64,000 nt of DNA from Synechococcus sp. ROS8604 (lineage in GTDB: Bacteria; Cyanobacteriota; Cyanobacteriia; PCC-6307; Cyanobiaceae): positions 2,790,001 to 2,854,000 of the forward strand of contig NZ_CP047946.1 of assembly GCF_014279655.1 (NCBI RefSeq). Direction: 5' to 3'. Each line of letters begins with the position of its first letter. Position 1 is the first letter of the stretch. Positions 55,595 through 64,000 of the stretch are shown piece after piece. The notes under the pieces were generated by a model. That model was not told the origin of the DNA. It made no database searches and saw only the letters and a list, made by a program, of their open reading frames with translations. A program made the translations under genes and the position numbers.

Positions 55595-57280
55595 ATGGGT
55601 GATGCATGGGCGCTGCTGAACCGCGAAACCCTTCTGTTTGAACCTGCTGCACCCGAAGCAGGTGCACTGAAAACAGTGCTGGCCTTTCCCAGCACTTACA
55701 CCGTGGGCATCACCAGCCTTGGCTACCAACTCGTCTGGGCCAGCTTGGCCATGCGCTCCGACCTCGATGTCAGGAGGCTGTTTACCGATCAGGGAGATCC
55801 GCAACACCGTCGCTGTGATCTGTTTGGACTGTCCCTGAGCTGGGAACTCGATGGACCTGTTCTGTTGGATCTCCTCGAGCAACAACGCATTCCCCTTTGG
55901 AGCCATGAACGGGGTGATCAGGATCCAATCGTGTTTGGTGGCGGTCCCGTTTTAACCGCCAACCCCGAACCCCTGGCCCCATTTTTTGATGTCGTGCTGC
56001 TTGGGGATGGAGAAGAGCTGCTGCCCACCTTCATCGATGCCGTCCAGCAGACGCGAGACGAACCCCGTCACAAGCGGCTTCGTCACCTCGCGCAGATCCC
56101 CGGCATCTACGTGCCCGATCTTCATGCTCCGCAGTTCAGTGCCGACGGTGCCCTGCTGGGCATCAAACCCAGAGAGGCCGATCTACCGGAGCGAATCGCG
56201 AAGCAAACCTGGAGGGGCAACAGCCTCAGCCATTCCACGGTGATCACCCCTGAGGCCGCCTGGCCCGACATTCACATGGTGGAGGTGGTGCGCAGCTGCC
56301 CGGAACTGTGTCGCTTTTGCTTGGCGAGTTATCTCACCTTGCCCTTCCGAACCCCGTCTCTTGATGACGGCCTCATTCCTGCCGTTGAGAAAGGGCTTCA
56401 GGCAACCCGTCGTCTTGGCTTGCTCGGTGCCTCCGTCACCCAACATCCCCAGTTCAGCGATTTGCTGCAATGGCTGGATCAAGACCGCTTTGATGATTTA
56501 CGGGTCAGTGTGAGCTCCGTACGAGCGGCCACCGTGACCCCGCAACTAGCGGGAACCTTGAGTCGCCGCGGTAGCAAGTCGGTCACGATCGCGATCGAAA
56601 GCGGAAGTGATCGGATGAGACGCGTCGTGAATAAGAAACTCAGCCGCGAGGAAATCAACGACGCAGCCCGGTACGCCAAAGAAGGGGGACTGAAAAGCCT
56701 CAAGCTCTACGGAATGGTGGGACTTCCCACGGAACAGGACGACGACGTCGAGGCCACCGCCGATCTGCTGCTGGATCTGAAAAAACAAACTCCAGGCCTG
56801 CGCTTCACCTTGGGCGTGAGCACCTTCGTTCCTAAAGCCCACACACCCTTTCAGTGGCAAGGGGTCAGGCCAGAAGCTGACAAACGCCTCAAACGACTCG
56901 CCAAACGCCTCAAACCCAAGGGTGTGGAACTCCGGCCTGAAAGCTACGGCTGGAGCATGATCCAGGCCCTGCTCTCCCGCAGTGATCGTCGCCTAGCACC
57001 AGTGATCGCCGCGGTGAGGGGCTCGCAAGAGAGTCTTGGTGGTTGGAAAAAGGCCTATCGAGCCGCACGGTCGGAGGAATTACCTGCCGCTAGCTCTGCC
57101 GGAGTGGCGTTGCCCCCGCCCCCCGCCTGGGAGGAGGTGGTTCATCACACCTGGGCCGATCACCAGATTCTTCCCTGGTGTCATCTCGATGGTCCCCTGC
57201 CCAGCGACACGCTTCTCAAGCATCAACGTCAAGCGCTGAGTCCAGAGAACGCTTCTGAAAGCGCTCCTGATTCGGTCTGA
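55595..57280 (+). CDS. B12-binding radical SAM protein (TIGR03960-like)
   Basis: N-terminal cobalamin-binding-type segment (GITSLGYQLVWASLAM, DLFGLSLSWELDGP, IVFGGGPVLTANPEPLAPFF, VVLLGDGEELLP) followed by a radical SAM core with CPELCRFCLASYLTLPFR (C-x3-C-x2-C). Its role is not established; related cyanobacterial proteins are uncharacterised. The frame is open from 55463 inside the ClC gene, but ATG 55595 (MGDAWALLNRETLLFEP) is the natural start, giving 561 residues. The 3' end overlaps the convergent O-antigen ligase-like gene by 65 bases. Confidence 0.85.
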   Translation: MGDAWALLNRETLLFEPAAPEAGALKTVLAFPSTYTVGITSLGYQLVWASLAMRSDLDVRRLFTDQGDPQHRRCDLFGLSLSWELDGPVLLDLLEQQRIPLWSHERGDQDPIVFGGGPVLTANPEPLAPFFDVVLLGDGEELLPTFIDAVQQTRDEPRHKRLRHLAQIPGIYVPDLHAPQFSADGALLGIKPREADLPERIAKQTWRGNSLSHSTVITPEAAWPDIHMVEVVRSCPELCRFCLASYLTLPFRTPSLDDGLIPAVEKGLQATRRLGLLGASVTQHPQFSDLLQWLDQDRFDDLRVSVSSVRAATVTPQLAGTLSRRGSKSVTIAIESGSDRMRRVVNKKLSREEINDAARYAKEGGLKSLKLYGMVGLPTEQDDDVEATADLLLDLKKQTPGLRFTLGVSTFVPKAHTPFQWQGVRPEADKRLKRLAKRLKPKGVELRPESYGWSMIQALLSRSDRRLAPVIAAVRGSQESLGGWKKAYRAARSEELPAASSAGVALPPPPAWEEVVHHTWADHQILPWCHLDGPLPSDTLLKHQRQALSPENASESAPDSV

Positions 57281-58511
57281 GCAAGCAGCGCAATCCAGCC
57301 AGCAAAATCCAGCCAGCAATATTCACGCGGCTATCAAAAAACGGCAAATCGGTCCCATGCAGCACCATCAAAATCAGCACCGCTGCCCACCAGGCACGAT
57401 CAAACAATCGTGTGAGCCCACGACGGAGCGCCACGATCAACAAAGCCAAAACCAGCCCTGCCACCAAACCCGCCACCGGTAAGCCATGGGCAATGGCCAG
57501 TTCAAGGGGAAGGTTGTGAGCATGGCCATGCCATTTCCCCGTTCTGAGCGGATAAATCACCGAAAAAGCCGCTGCCCCCCATCCCAGCCAGGGCCTCTCA
57601 GCGATCAACTGAACCGCCACACCCCACTGACTCAGGCGCGTGGAGGCAAGAACGCGCTCACCAGCGTGCTGGCTATCACTGAGCCTTCCCCAGATCGCCT
57701 CTGGCACCAACGAGCGCGCGGGGGCCTGAATCAACAACGGCACCCCAGGAACAACAGAGACAGTCAACAGCCCAAGGCCAGCCACCAGCAGTGGCACCAG
57801 CCAAGGCCAGCTGATCGGACCCAACACGATCGGAAGCGCCAGCACCAACGCGCCCCAGCCATTCCTCGACTCGGTGAGCACAAGGGCCGTCACAAAAGCG
57901 GCCACCAAACCAAGAACAACACTTCTCCGCAGCTTGCTCAGGCCCGGTTGAATCAGTGCTGCAAGCGCCAACGGCCAAACCAGGGCCAACCAGGCTGCAG
58001 CGATATTGGCGTAATCAAACAGTCCAGACAGGCGACCCTCCGGTTCACCACCAGGAGTCATGAACCAGATAATCGAACCACCCAGGACTTGCCAGGGACC
58101 TTGCCAGCCCCACCAAAGTTGTCCCAAACCTGTCAACACCACGGGGAAGCTACCGGCCACGAACCAAAGCGCAGAACGACGGCGTGCCTCAGCCGAACTG
58201 ACGTAGGGCTGAAACCCCCAAAACGCCCAAAAGAAAGGCAACCAGTTCCCCATGCCGACCCAGGCCAGGGACCCGGAATAGGAGCCGAAGCATCCAATCA
58301 CCATCAACAAGGACGCCAAAAACAAAGGCGCGTTCCAGGGGTCACGCCAAAACGGACGCTCACTCCTCCAACTGCTCATGAGCAGAGAGGGAAACAACAA
58401 CAAGCTGGCCAGCAGCGCCGAAGAGGGCAGCAAGAACAAGCCAATCTGGAAACATCGCCAACCCCAGCGCGACGCTTGGGGCGGGCGGGATGCATCGATG
58501 CGCTGGATCAC
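57216..58511 (-). CDS. O-antigen ligase/polymerase-like membrane protein
   Basis: Polytopic protein with about ten to twelve hydrophobic segments and the Wzy_C family core: LTESRNGWGALVLALPIVLG, a long loop with RLSDSQHAGERVLASTRLSQ, and ERPWLGWGAAAFSVIYP followed by HGHAHNLPLELAIAHGLPV. This group includes O-antigen ligases and IctB-like proteins; the substrate is unknown. 431 residues. The purU stop overlaps its ATG at 58511 by four bases. Confidence 0.85.
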   Translation of the reverse strand: MIQRIDASRPPQASRWGWRCFQIGLFLLPSSALLASLLLFPSLLMSSWRSERPFWRDPWNAPLFLASLLMVIGCFGSYSGSLAWVGMGNWLPFFWAFWGFQPYVSSAEARRRSALWFVAGSFPVVLTGLGQLWWGWQGPWQVLGGSIIWFMTPGGEPEGRLSGLFDYANIAAAWLALVWPLALAALIQPGLSKLRRSVVLGLVAAFVTALVLTESRNGWGALVLALPIVLGPISWPWLVPLLVAGLGLLTVSVVPGVPLLIQAPARSLVPEAIWGRLSDSQHAGERVLASTRLSQWGVAVQLIAERPWLGWGAAAFSVIYPLRTGKWHGHAHNLPLELAIAHGLPVAGLVAGLVLALLIVALRRGLTRLFDRAWWAAVLILMVLHGTDLPFFDSRVNIAGWILLAGLRCLLRPNQERFQKRSLDSALDVDA

Positions 58512-59362
58512 GCGAACACCGCCGTCCGGCCGCGATACACCATGACCTGCCGGCAGAGATGCAAGCGCAGAGCCCGGGCCAAGGCCAATCGCTCCGTGTC
58601 CCGGCCCTTACGAATCAAATCCTCCACCTCATCGCGATGACTCACAGACAGGGTGGCCTGCTCAATGATCGGACCATCATCTAAGTCTTCGGTGACGTAA
58701 TGCGCCGTGGCACCGATCAACTTCACGCCTCGGTCCCAGGCGCGGTGATACGGCTGAGCACCTTTAAACGCAGGCAAGAACGAGTGATGGATATTGATCA
58801 CCTGGGAGAAGCGCTCTAAAAAATCGCCACTCAGCACTTGCATGTATTTCGCCAACACAGCGAGTTCAATGCTTTGCTCTTCAAGAAGGTCAAGAACGCG
58901 GTTTTCCGCGTCCCGCTTGGTTGCTGGAGTGACCGGTACGTGCACAAATCGCCCACCAAAATCACCACACAGTGGCTCCAAATCGGGATGATTGGAGATC
59001 ACTAACGCAACCTCCATCGGCAATTCACCGCTGCGAGAGCGCCAAAGCAAATCCAGCAGACAGTGGCTCTGCTTACTCACAAAGATCGCAACACGGGGCA
59101 ACTCATCGGAGAAATGGAGCTGGGCCTCACCGCCGAGCCGCTCCGCAAGGGCAGAAACCGCAGGCTCAATCGCGTGCCGAGGCAACCCGAATCCATCAAG
59201 CTCCCACTCAATCCGACTTAAAAACAACCCTGCACCCGAGTCGGTGTGGTGGTCAGCGTGACGAATATTGCCGCCGTTGGCCGCAACCCAACCAGCCAGC
59301 TCACTCACAAGTGCTGACCGATCAGGACAGATCAGTTGAAGGATGACCGTTGAGCCGTTCAC
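58508..59362 (-). CDS. purU: Formyltetrahydrofolate deformylase
   Basis: Hydrolyses 10-formyl-THF to formate and THF, supplying formate for purines and balancing one-carbon units. An N-terminal ACT domain (VILQLICPDRSALVSELAGW) precedes the formyltransferase-like domain with NIHHSFLPAFKGAQPYHRAW and LIGATAHYVTEDLDDGPII, carrying the Asn-His-Asp triad. ATG 59362, 284 residues. First of two minus-strand genes with the O-antigen ligase-like one. Confidence 0.96.
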   Translation of the reverse strand: MNGSTVILQLICPDRSALVSELAGWVAANGGNIRHADHHTDSGAGLFLSRIEWELDGFGLPRHAIEPAVSALAERLGGEAQLHFSDELPRVAIFVSKQSHCLLDLLWRSRSGELPMEVALVISNHPDLEPLCGDFGGRFVHVPVTPATKRDAENRVLDLLEEQSIELAVLAKYMQVLSGDFLERFSQVINIHHSFLPAFKGAQPYHRAWDRGVKLIGATAHYVTEDLDDGPIIEQATLSVSHRDEVEDLIRKGRDTERLALARALRLHLCRQVMVYRGRTAVFA

Positions 59363-59462
59363 GCGCAGCAGATATTCACAAGTTCATTCTCTCTTGGCAG
59401 TCATTGCTCTGGGAACGGAATTACGCAGGTAAACTCGCGGACTCCCTTCTCTACCGATCCCC

Positions 59463-59921
59463 ATGCTGAGCGCCCTGCGTCGCCTCGCTGCGTTTTGCCT
59501 CTGCGTGTGCCTCTGCTTCGGCCTCGCGGCCTGCAGCGGCAATGGCAATGCCAAGCCCGCAACGATTAGCCCTGAAGACATGGCAGTCATCCGTAGGCAA
59601 GCCGAGGGATTCACGCAAGCCCAGGAACGTCTCCCAGATCTGGCAGCCCTTGTTAATCAGCGCGATTGGACCTTTACCCGCAACCTGATTCACGGACCCA
59701 TGCAAGAGGTCGGTCGCGAGATGCTGTACATCAATCAGCGCCTCCTTCCAAACGACCGGGCTGAAGCCAACAAGTTGGCAACAAAGCTCAAAGAAGCTCT
59801 CGCTGATGTGGATGAGGCCGCCCGTCTCCAAGACGGAACACGCTTGCAAAAGTCCTACACATCCGTTGCAACGGGTTTTGCTAATTACGCCCGCGTCATT
59901 CCCGCCGAAGCATTGAGCTGA
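59463..59921 (+). CDS. psbQ: PsbQ-like photosystem II lipoprotein (CyanoQ)
   Basis: Lumenal extrinsic protein of photosystem II, stabilising the water-oxidising complex. A cysteine-rich signal peptide ends in a lipobox LAAC (Cys around residue 21); the mature part is an all-helical bundle of about 130 residues with RRQAEGFTQAQERLPDLAAL, WTFTRNLIHGPMQEVGREM and YARVIPAEALS at the C terminus. 152 residues fits CyanoQ. It is followed directly by the FAD oxidoreductase gene. A plausible -10 TAAACT lies at 59431-59436. Confidence 0.9.
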   Translation: MLSALRRLAAFCLCVCLCFGLAACSGNGNAKPATISPEDMAVIRRQAEGFTQAQERLPDLAALVNQRDWTFTRNLIHGPMQEVGREMLYINQRLLPNDRAEANKLATKLKEALADVDEAARLQDGTRLQKSYTSVATGFANYARVIPAEALS

Positions 59922-59935
59922 TTACCTCGGTTGCC

Positions 59936-61021
59936 GTGATTGGTGCTGGTGCCGTCGGCGCCGGCACGGCTTGGCATCTGGCCCGTCAAGGACACACCGT
60001 CACGTTGATCGACCCGTCCTTAGACGCGCCGATTCAGCGCAGCAACGACCTTGACCAATCCCTCAATGGCACGACCGCTTCGCTTGGCGTGCTGATGGGG
60101 AACGTTTTTCGTCGATCAAGCGGACGTGCTTGGCGCCTGCGTCAACGCAGCATGGAGCTTTGGCCTCAATGGGTGGAGAGGCTGAATCATCCGGAGTCGC
60201 CCCTGCAGCTCCACTCATCTCTGATCCAACTGGCTTCTGACCCTGTGGAGGCAGAACGCATGGAGGCTTTGGCCAATCAACGCCATAACCTTGGGCTCGA
60301 AAGCTTCAGCTCAGTGAGCACGGAGTCCCATCCAGTCCCCTGGCCCAATCCTGGGCATGGAGGATTGCTTTCCAAACATGACGGGCGGATTGATCCCCTT
60401 GCCCTGCAACGGGCGCTGAGACGCAGCCTCAAGGCAGAAAAGGTCGGGCTTCTACCGGCTCGCGTGACAAAACTCCATCGAACGAGCATCGGGGGGGAAA
60501 ACCGCTGGCACCTGGAGCTGGGCACAGACCGCACCATCGACTGCGCCGTTGTTGTGCTCTGCGCAGCCTTGGCCAGTGCGTTGTTGCTCCAACCTCTTGG
60601 GCACGACTATCCAATGGAGGCAGTGCTTGGCCAGGTGCTGGATCTTCAAGTCTCGGCCCCCAGCAAGGCATGGGATCACTGGCCAGCAGTGCTGGTTTGC
60701 AATGGAGTCAATCTGATTCGCCATGGCAACAACCGTCTTTGGCTTGGAGCAACCCTGGAACAAGGCGAGGAACCTTCCACTGAGGAGCCTGCGATCATGC
60801 GGCGATTGGATGGCCTGGCACCCCACTGGCTGCAACAGGCCGAGGTGATCGATCAATGGCATGGCCTCAGGGCCAGACCCTCTGGACAGCCAGCACCATT
60901 GCTCGAGGTGTTGGAGCCAGGCTTGATTTTGGCCAGCGGGCATTATCGAAACGGAGTTCTTTTGGCGCCTGCTACGGCAGACTGGGTTGGTCAGCAAATC
61001 TCAGTCTTTATTGGTCTTTGA
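59936..61021 (+). CDS. FAD-dependent oxidoreductase (DAO family)
   Basis: Amino-acid-oxidase-like flavoprotein of unknown substrate, cytoplasmic. The dinucleotide motif is GAGAVGAGTAWHLARQGHTV, and the C-terminal WHGLRARPSGQPAPLLEV with SGHYRNGVLLAPATA is typical of DAO/thiO-like enzymes. The only ordinary start is GTG 59936, which removes most of the first beta-strand; the reading frame continues upstream as ITSVAV to a CTG at 59918 and an ATT at 59921 overlapping the psbQ stop. A noncanonical start is thus possible. 361 residues as called. Confidence 0.82.
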   Translation: MIGAGAVGAGTAWHLARQGHTVTLIDPSLDAPIQRSNDLDQSLNGTTASLGVLMGNVFRRSSGRAWRLRQRSMELWPQWVERLNHPESPLQLHSSLIQLASDPVEAERMEALANQRHNLGLESFSSVSTESHPVPWPNPGHGGLLSKHDGRIDPLALQRALRRSLKAEKVGLLPARVTKLHRTSIGGENRWHLELGTDRTIDCAVVVLCAALASALLLQPLGHDYPMEAVLGQVLDLQVSAPSKAWDHWPAVLVCNGVNLIRHGNNRLWLGATLEQGEEPSTEEPAIMRRLDGLAPHWLQQAEVIDQWHGLRARPSGQPAPLLEVLEPGLILASGHYRNGVLLAPATADWVGQQISVFIGL

Positions 61022-61042
61022 CACCTCAGATGTAGAGATGAC

Positions 61043-62074
61043 ATGCAAGTAAACCGCTCCTTCGACCTCATGCGTCGCCGTTTCTTGAACCCCTCAAGTA
61101 CTGCACTGATCAGCGTTGCTGCCGCGTTCAGTCTTGCTGCCTGCTCCTCGAGCGATCAGGAAACTGGCAAACAACAAGGCCGACTATCAGCCGCAGGGGC
61201 ATCGTTTCCCGCTGCGATTTACCAACGCTGGTTCCAAGATCTGGCACCTCAAGGAATTCAGGTCAATTACCAATCCGTTGGATCAGGTGCAGGAGTCCGT
61301 CAATTCACTGCAGGCACCATTGACTTCGGCGCTTCTGACAAGCCAATGCAAGCCGAAGCCATTGCCAAAGTGAGTCGCGGCGTCGTCCAGATCCCGATGA
61401 CAGCAGGCGCCATCGCGGTGGCCTATCACAATCCAGGCTGTGAATTGAAGCTCACGCGAGAGCAACTTGCTGGAATCTTTTTAGGCAAGATTCGTGATTA
61501 CAAGGAGTTGGGCTGCCAATCCAAAGCCATCAAAGTGGTGCATCGCTCCGATGGCTCTGGCACCACTTACAACTTCACAAAGCACCTTTCTGCCATCAGT
61601 CCGGAATGGAGCAACGCTGTAGGCGCCAGTAAATCTGTTCAATGGCCTACAGGCGTCGGAGCCAAAGGGAACGAGGGTGTCGCCGCTCAACTCACCCAGA
61701 TTGATGGTGGGATTGGCTACGTCGAGCTGGCCTATGTCAAAGGGGATTTACAAGCGGCTGCCATTCAAAACGGCTCCGGAGAGAAAGTGGTGCCAACCAA
61801 TGCCACGGCAAATCGTGCCCTGGGTTCCATCGACCTCGGGCCCAATCTCATCGGTAGCAATGCCAATCCAGAGAACGGATATCCCATCGTGACCTTCACC
61901 TGGGTACTGGCTTACGCCAACGGCAACGGAGCCAACACGGATGTACTCAAATCAACCTTTGATTACATGTTGTCGGAGGAATCACAGGCGAAAGCACCCG
62001 AACTGGGCTACATCTCCCTTCCTCCAGAGGTGATCGTTCAAGCCAAAGCAGCGGCTAACACGATTAAGGAGTAA
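61043..62074 (+). CDS. pstS: Phosphate ABC transporter substrate-binding protein
   Basis: Periplasmic high-affinity phosphate-binding lipoprotein. A signal peptide ends in lipobox SLAAC (Cys about 34). Mature segments SAAGASFPAAIYQRWFQD, YQSVGSGAGVRQF, DFGASDKPM and VHRSDGSGTTYNFTKHL are the phosphate-binding fingerprints. ATG 61043 is used; ATG 61070 (MRRRFLNPSS) is an alternative. 343 residues. pstCAB are not in the window, and no clear Pho box was found in the short gap upstream. Confidence 0.96.
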   Translation: MQVNRSFDLMRRRFLNPSSTALISVAAAFSLAACSSSDQETGKQQGRLSAAGASFPAAIYQRWFQDLAPQGIQVNYQSVGSGAGVRQFTAGTIDFGASDKPMQAEAIAKVSRGVVQIPMTAGAIAVAYHNPGCELKLTREQLAGIFLGKIRDYKELGCQSKAIKVVHRSDGSGTTYNFTKHLSAISPEWSNAVGASKSVQWPTGVGAKGNEGVAAQLTQIDGGIGYVELAYVKGDLQAAAIQNGSGEKVVPTNATANRALGSIDLGPNLIGSNANPENGYPIVTFTWVLAYANGNGANTDVLKSTFDYMLSEESQAKAPELGYISLPPEVIVQAKAAANTIKE

Positions 62075-62237
62075 GCCACCAACAGAAACGACGCTAGATA
62101 GGCTTTTGCGACTAGGCGTAGACCTTAAACAATCACTTTAGAATCCGATTCTACATTTAAAAATTCCATATTGCAGTTACAATACGGGAAAGTAAATAAC
62201 AAAAAATTCCTCTAATGATGGATCAGTCTTTCAGTGA
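62075..62237. other. Intergenic region between pstS and the porin pseudogene
   Basis: AT-rich gap between two convergent genes. The T-rich stretches (for example ATTTTTTGTT on the minus strand after the porin) lack a clear stem, so no terminator is called. No gene seen. Confidence 0.4.
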
Positions 62238-63999
62238 TCAGAACTTGAAGGTGGTCTTCAGGAGGCCACCGAAGTTGTTGAACTGAGTGTCGCTGGAATT
62301 GTCCTGACGGTCGTCACCGAATTCACGGCTTTGGCCATTGGTCAGATCGCCATAAGGGCGGCTGAGGTAGTAGATCGCAGGAGTCACAGAGATGTTGTCG
62401 GTGACTTGGAACTGATACCCACTCCCAGGCGTAGTTCCCGTCGGCAACGAAGTTCGAATTCCCATCGAAGTCGTTGCGGTACTCAACGTCTGTCACGAAG
62501 GTGGGCTGACCAACGGCCATACCCAAGGTGTTGCCCTTCATGAAGGCGTCGGCCCACTGAAGACCCACGTACCAGGACTGGGTGGTTGCAGAACGGAAGA
62601 CGAAGGTGTCGTCGCCATTAGTGATGCTGTTGTAGCCCCAACCAGCACTGATGCTGGGGAACCAACTGGCTTCTTCTGGGGACCACCAAGCACTCAGACC
62701 AACGGAAGAATTATTTCCGTTGCTGGTGAACGAATTGGCCAATGGAGTGCCGTTACCGGCATAGAGAGTGCCAGCATTTTTGGAGGTGTAGTTGTAAGCA
62801 GCTGCCAAACCCCAATTTTCAGGAGCGTAAGCAATCTGAACGGTTCCGTTGGAACCAGCACAATCGGTAGCAATGCCGCCGGTGCCGTCACCACACTTGT
62901 TGTCAAAAAGACCAGCTGAAGCATTCCCAGAATTTGAAAATGCTCCATTGGTGCTCAGATAATTAGCACTGATCATGAAGTCATTAGATTGCCACCAAAG
63001 ACCACCGCCGGCTCCGAGGGCAGAGTTGTAGGTCGCAGGAGCACCGGCGTAGGTGAAGAAATCCAGGACGGTATCTATTGGATACGCACTTGGCCATACA
63101 GCCAGCAGGTCGTCCTGTTGCACATAAGCACCAACAGTTGCAGTGAAGCCCGCACCAATAGGAAATTGATAATAAATACGTTCTACACCAAGGCTGTCTG
63201 CACCTGAAGGCTCTTCAAACGCAATCTCCAAGGCATCAAGACCGACATAGCCATCACCACCAAAGGCAGAGTTACCGAAGTTCCCGGCACGGAGCATGGT
63301 GCGGAAAAGGTCCTTACCGGTAAAACTCGTGTCGAGAGTTATCTGGAGGTCGTAGTTGAAACTCACAGCACCAGACTGAGCGGCAGCAGCATCAGCACGC
63401 TTGGTTCCGTCTGCATTCTTAGCGTTGCCGCCGAAGCTGTTAGCACCGATCACGAAGGTGGCTACACCTTTCAGCTTGGTGGTGGTGGAGAACTGAGTGG
63501 CTTCCAGTTCGCCAACGCGGGCCTCAAGTCCGTCAACACGGCCCTTGAGGATGGCGAGTTCCTTTTCAAACTCTTTCATCAGGCGCTTCAGCTCGTCGGT
63601 CACTTCGGTGACGCGGTCGAGACAAGCGTTCAACAGAGCAGCCGCTTCAAAGCGGGTCATCGCCCTGTTACCGCGGTAGGCGCCGTTGGGGTAACCAGCC
63701 ACACAGCCGTAGCGCTCGATCAGGTTGCTCAGTGCCTGATAAGCCCAGTCGGTTGGGTAAACGTCAGAAAACTGAGTGATGCTGGTGACTTGCTAGCGGC
63801 TGTTCGATGCAGAGCTGGCGGCGTAGTCAGACACACCGTTGATGTTCAGTTCAGTCGCTGTGAAGTCAGTGGCGTTCAGGTCACCGGTTTTTTGCTCAGA
63901 TGCATGGGCAATATTTAAGTCAACCACCGACAACAATGCGAGCAATGTGAGACTCAAAGGCTGAAGTTGAGACAGTTTTGACACTCGTTTAACGGGCAA
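62238..63999 (-). pseudogene. som: SLH-domain porin, broken by an in-frame TAG and a frameshift
   Basis: Cyanobacterial outer-membrane porin: signal peptide-like start at the window edge (start codon uncertain, possibly GTG), short linker with ELNINGVSDYAASSA, SLH domain (ITQFSDVYPTDWAYQALSNL, CVAGYPNGAYRGNRAMTRFE), coiled-coil (LKRLMKEFEKELAILKGRVD), then a beta-barrel ending in the usual C-terminal Phe (TTFKF). Two lesions: TAG at 63795-63793, directly after SNSR and before QVTSITQF, in the same frame; and a shift near 62418, where one extra G in the GGG at 62418-62420 separates NYAWEW from YQFQVTDNI. With both repaired the product would be full length. I cannot rule out a sequencing error for the frameshift. 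Confidence 0.85.
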
Positions 64000-64000
64000 T

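Noticed and set aside
55588-55605. ATGCATGGG direct repeat just before the radical SAM gene start
   Set aside because: Nine bases repeated once with a two-base gap; probably chance, though it does offer several near-by ATG codons.
57486-58640. 384-codon plus-strand frame opposite the O-antigen ligase-like and purU genes
   Set aside because: Translation is rich in Arg, Gln, Pro and His with no hydrophobic core, and it spans two well supported genes on the other strand.

Overview
The window looks like a core stretch of a marine picocyanobacterium, most likely a marine Synechococcus. The evidence is a PsbQ-like photosystem II lipoprotein, a phytol kinase-like gene, an SLH-type porin, two group-2 sigma factors, ferredoxin-type nitrite reductase, cyanobacterial NarB with NarM, urease next to the Urt urea ABC transporter, a lone cyanase, and tight gene packing with moderate GC. 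I cannot name the strain from sequence alone. I saw no tRNA, rRNA, insertion sequence, prophage or CRISPR array.

Layout. About 0.3-13.2 kb is housekeeping: gcvT, aspS, a sigma factor, a Dps ferritin, an SDR dehydrogenase, pyrG, queE and queC (separated by an ecotin-like protease inhibitor on the other strand), pabB-pabC and an APC permease. About 13.2-23.6 kb is urea use. The minus strand carries ureEFG followed by urtABCDE, and the plus strand carries ureDABC, diverging from ureE. About 23.8-27.2 kb is a three-gene cassette (circularly permuted ATP-grasp, alpha-E protein, transglutaminase-like protein) with a cupin-like gene convergent to it.

About 27.7-43.4 kb is nitrate, nitrite and cyanate use. 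It contains molybdopterin genes (moaA, mobA, moaC, moeA, moaE, moaD, moaB), the nitrate transporter, narB and narM, siroheme genes (cobA, sirB-like), nirA, a formate/nitrite-family transporter, a HEAT-like protein and cynS. Several small unknown proteins are interspersed. The products fit together: the permease brings in nitrate, NarB with molybdopterin makes nitrite, and NirA with siroheme makes ammonium. Urea and cyanate offer further routes to ammonium.

About 43.9-62.1 kb returns to general metabolism: a TrpD2-like gene, an MFS exporter, ppk, a second sigma factor, a phytol kinase-like gene, DAHP synthase, acnB, a ClC transporter, a radical SAM/B12 protein, an O-antigen ligase-like protein, purU, psbQ, a FAD oxidoreductase and pstS. 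The right edge holds a porin gene broken by an in-frame TAG and a frameshift.

Regulation visible in sequence: NtcA-like boxes lie before urtA (with a canonically spaced -10), between ureE and ureD, before the nitrate permease and before nirA. The last two share a nearly identical 19-base element. Terminator-like hairpins sit between urtA and urtB, between the nitrate permease gene and narB, and between the HEAT-like gene and cynS.
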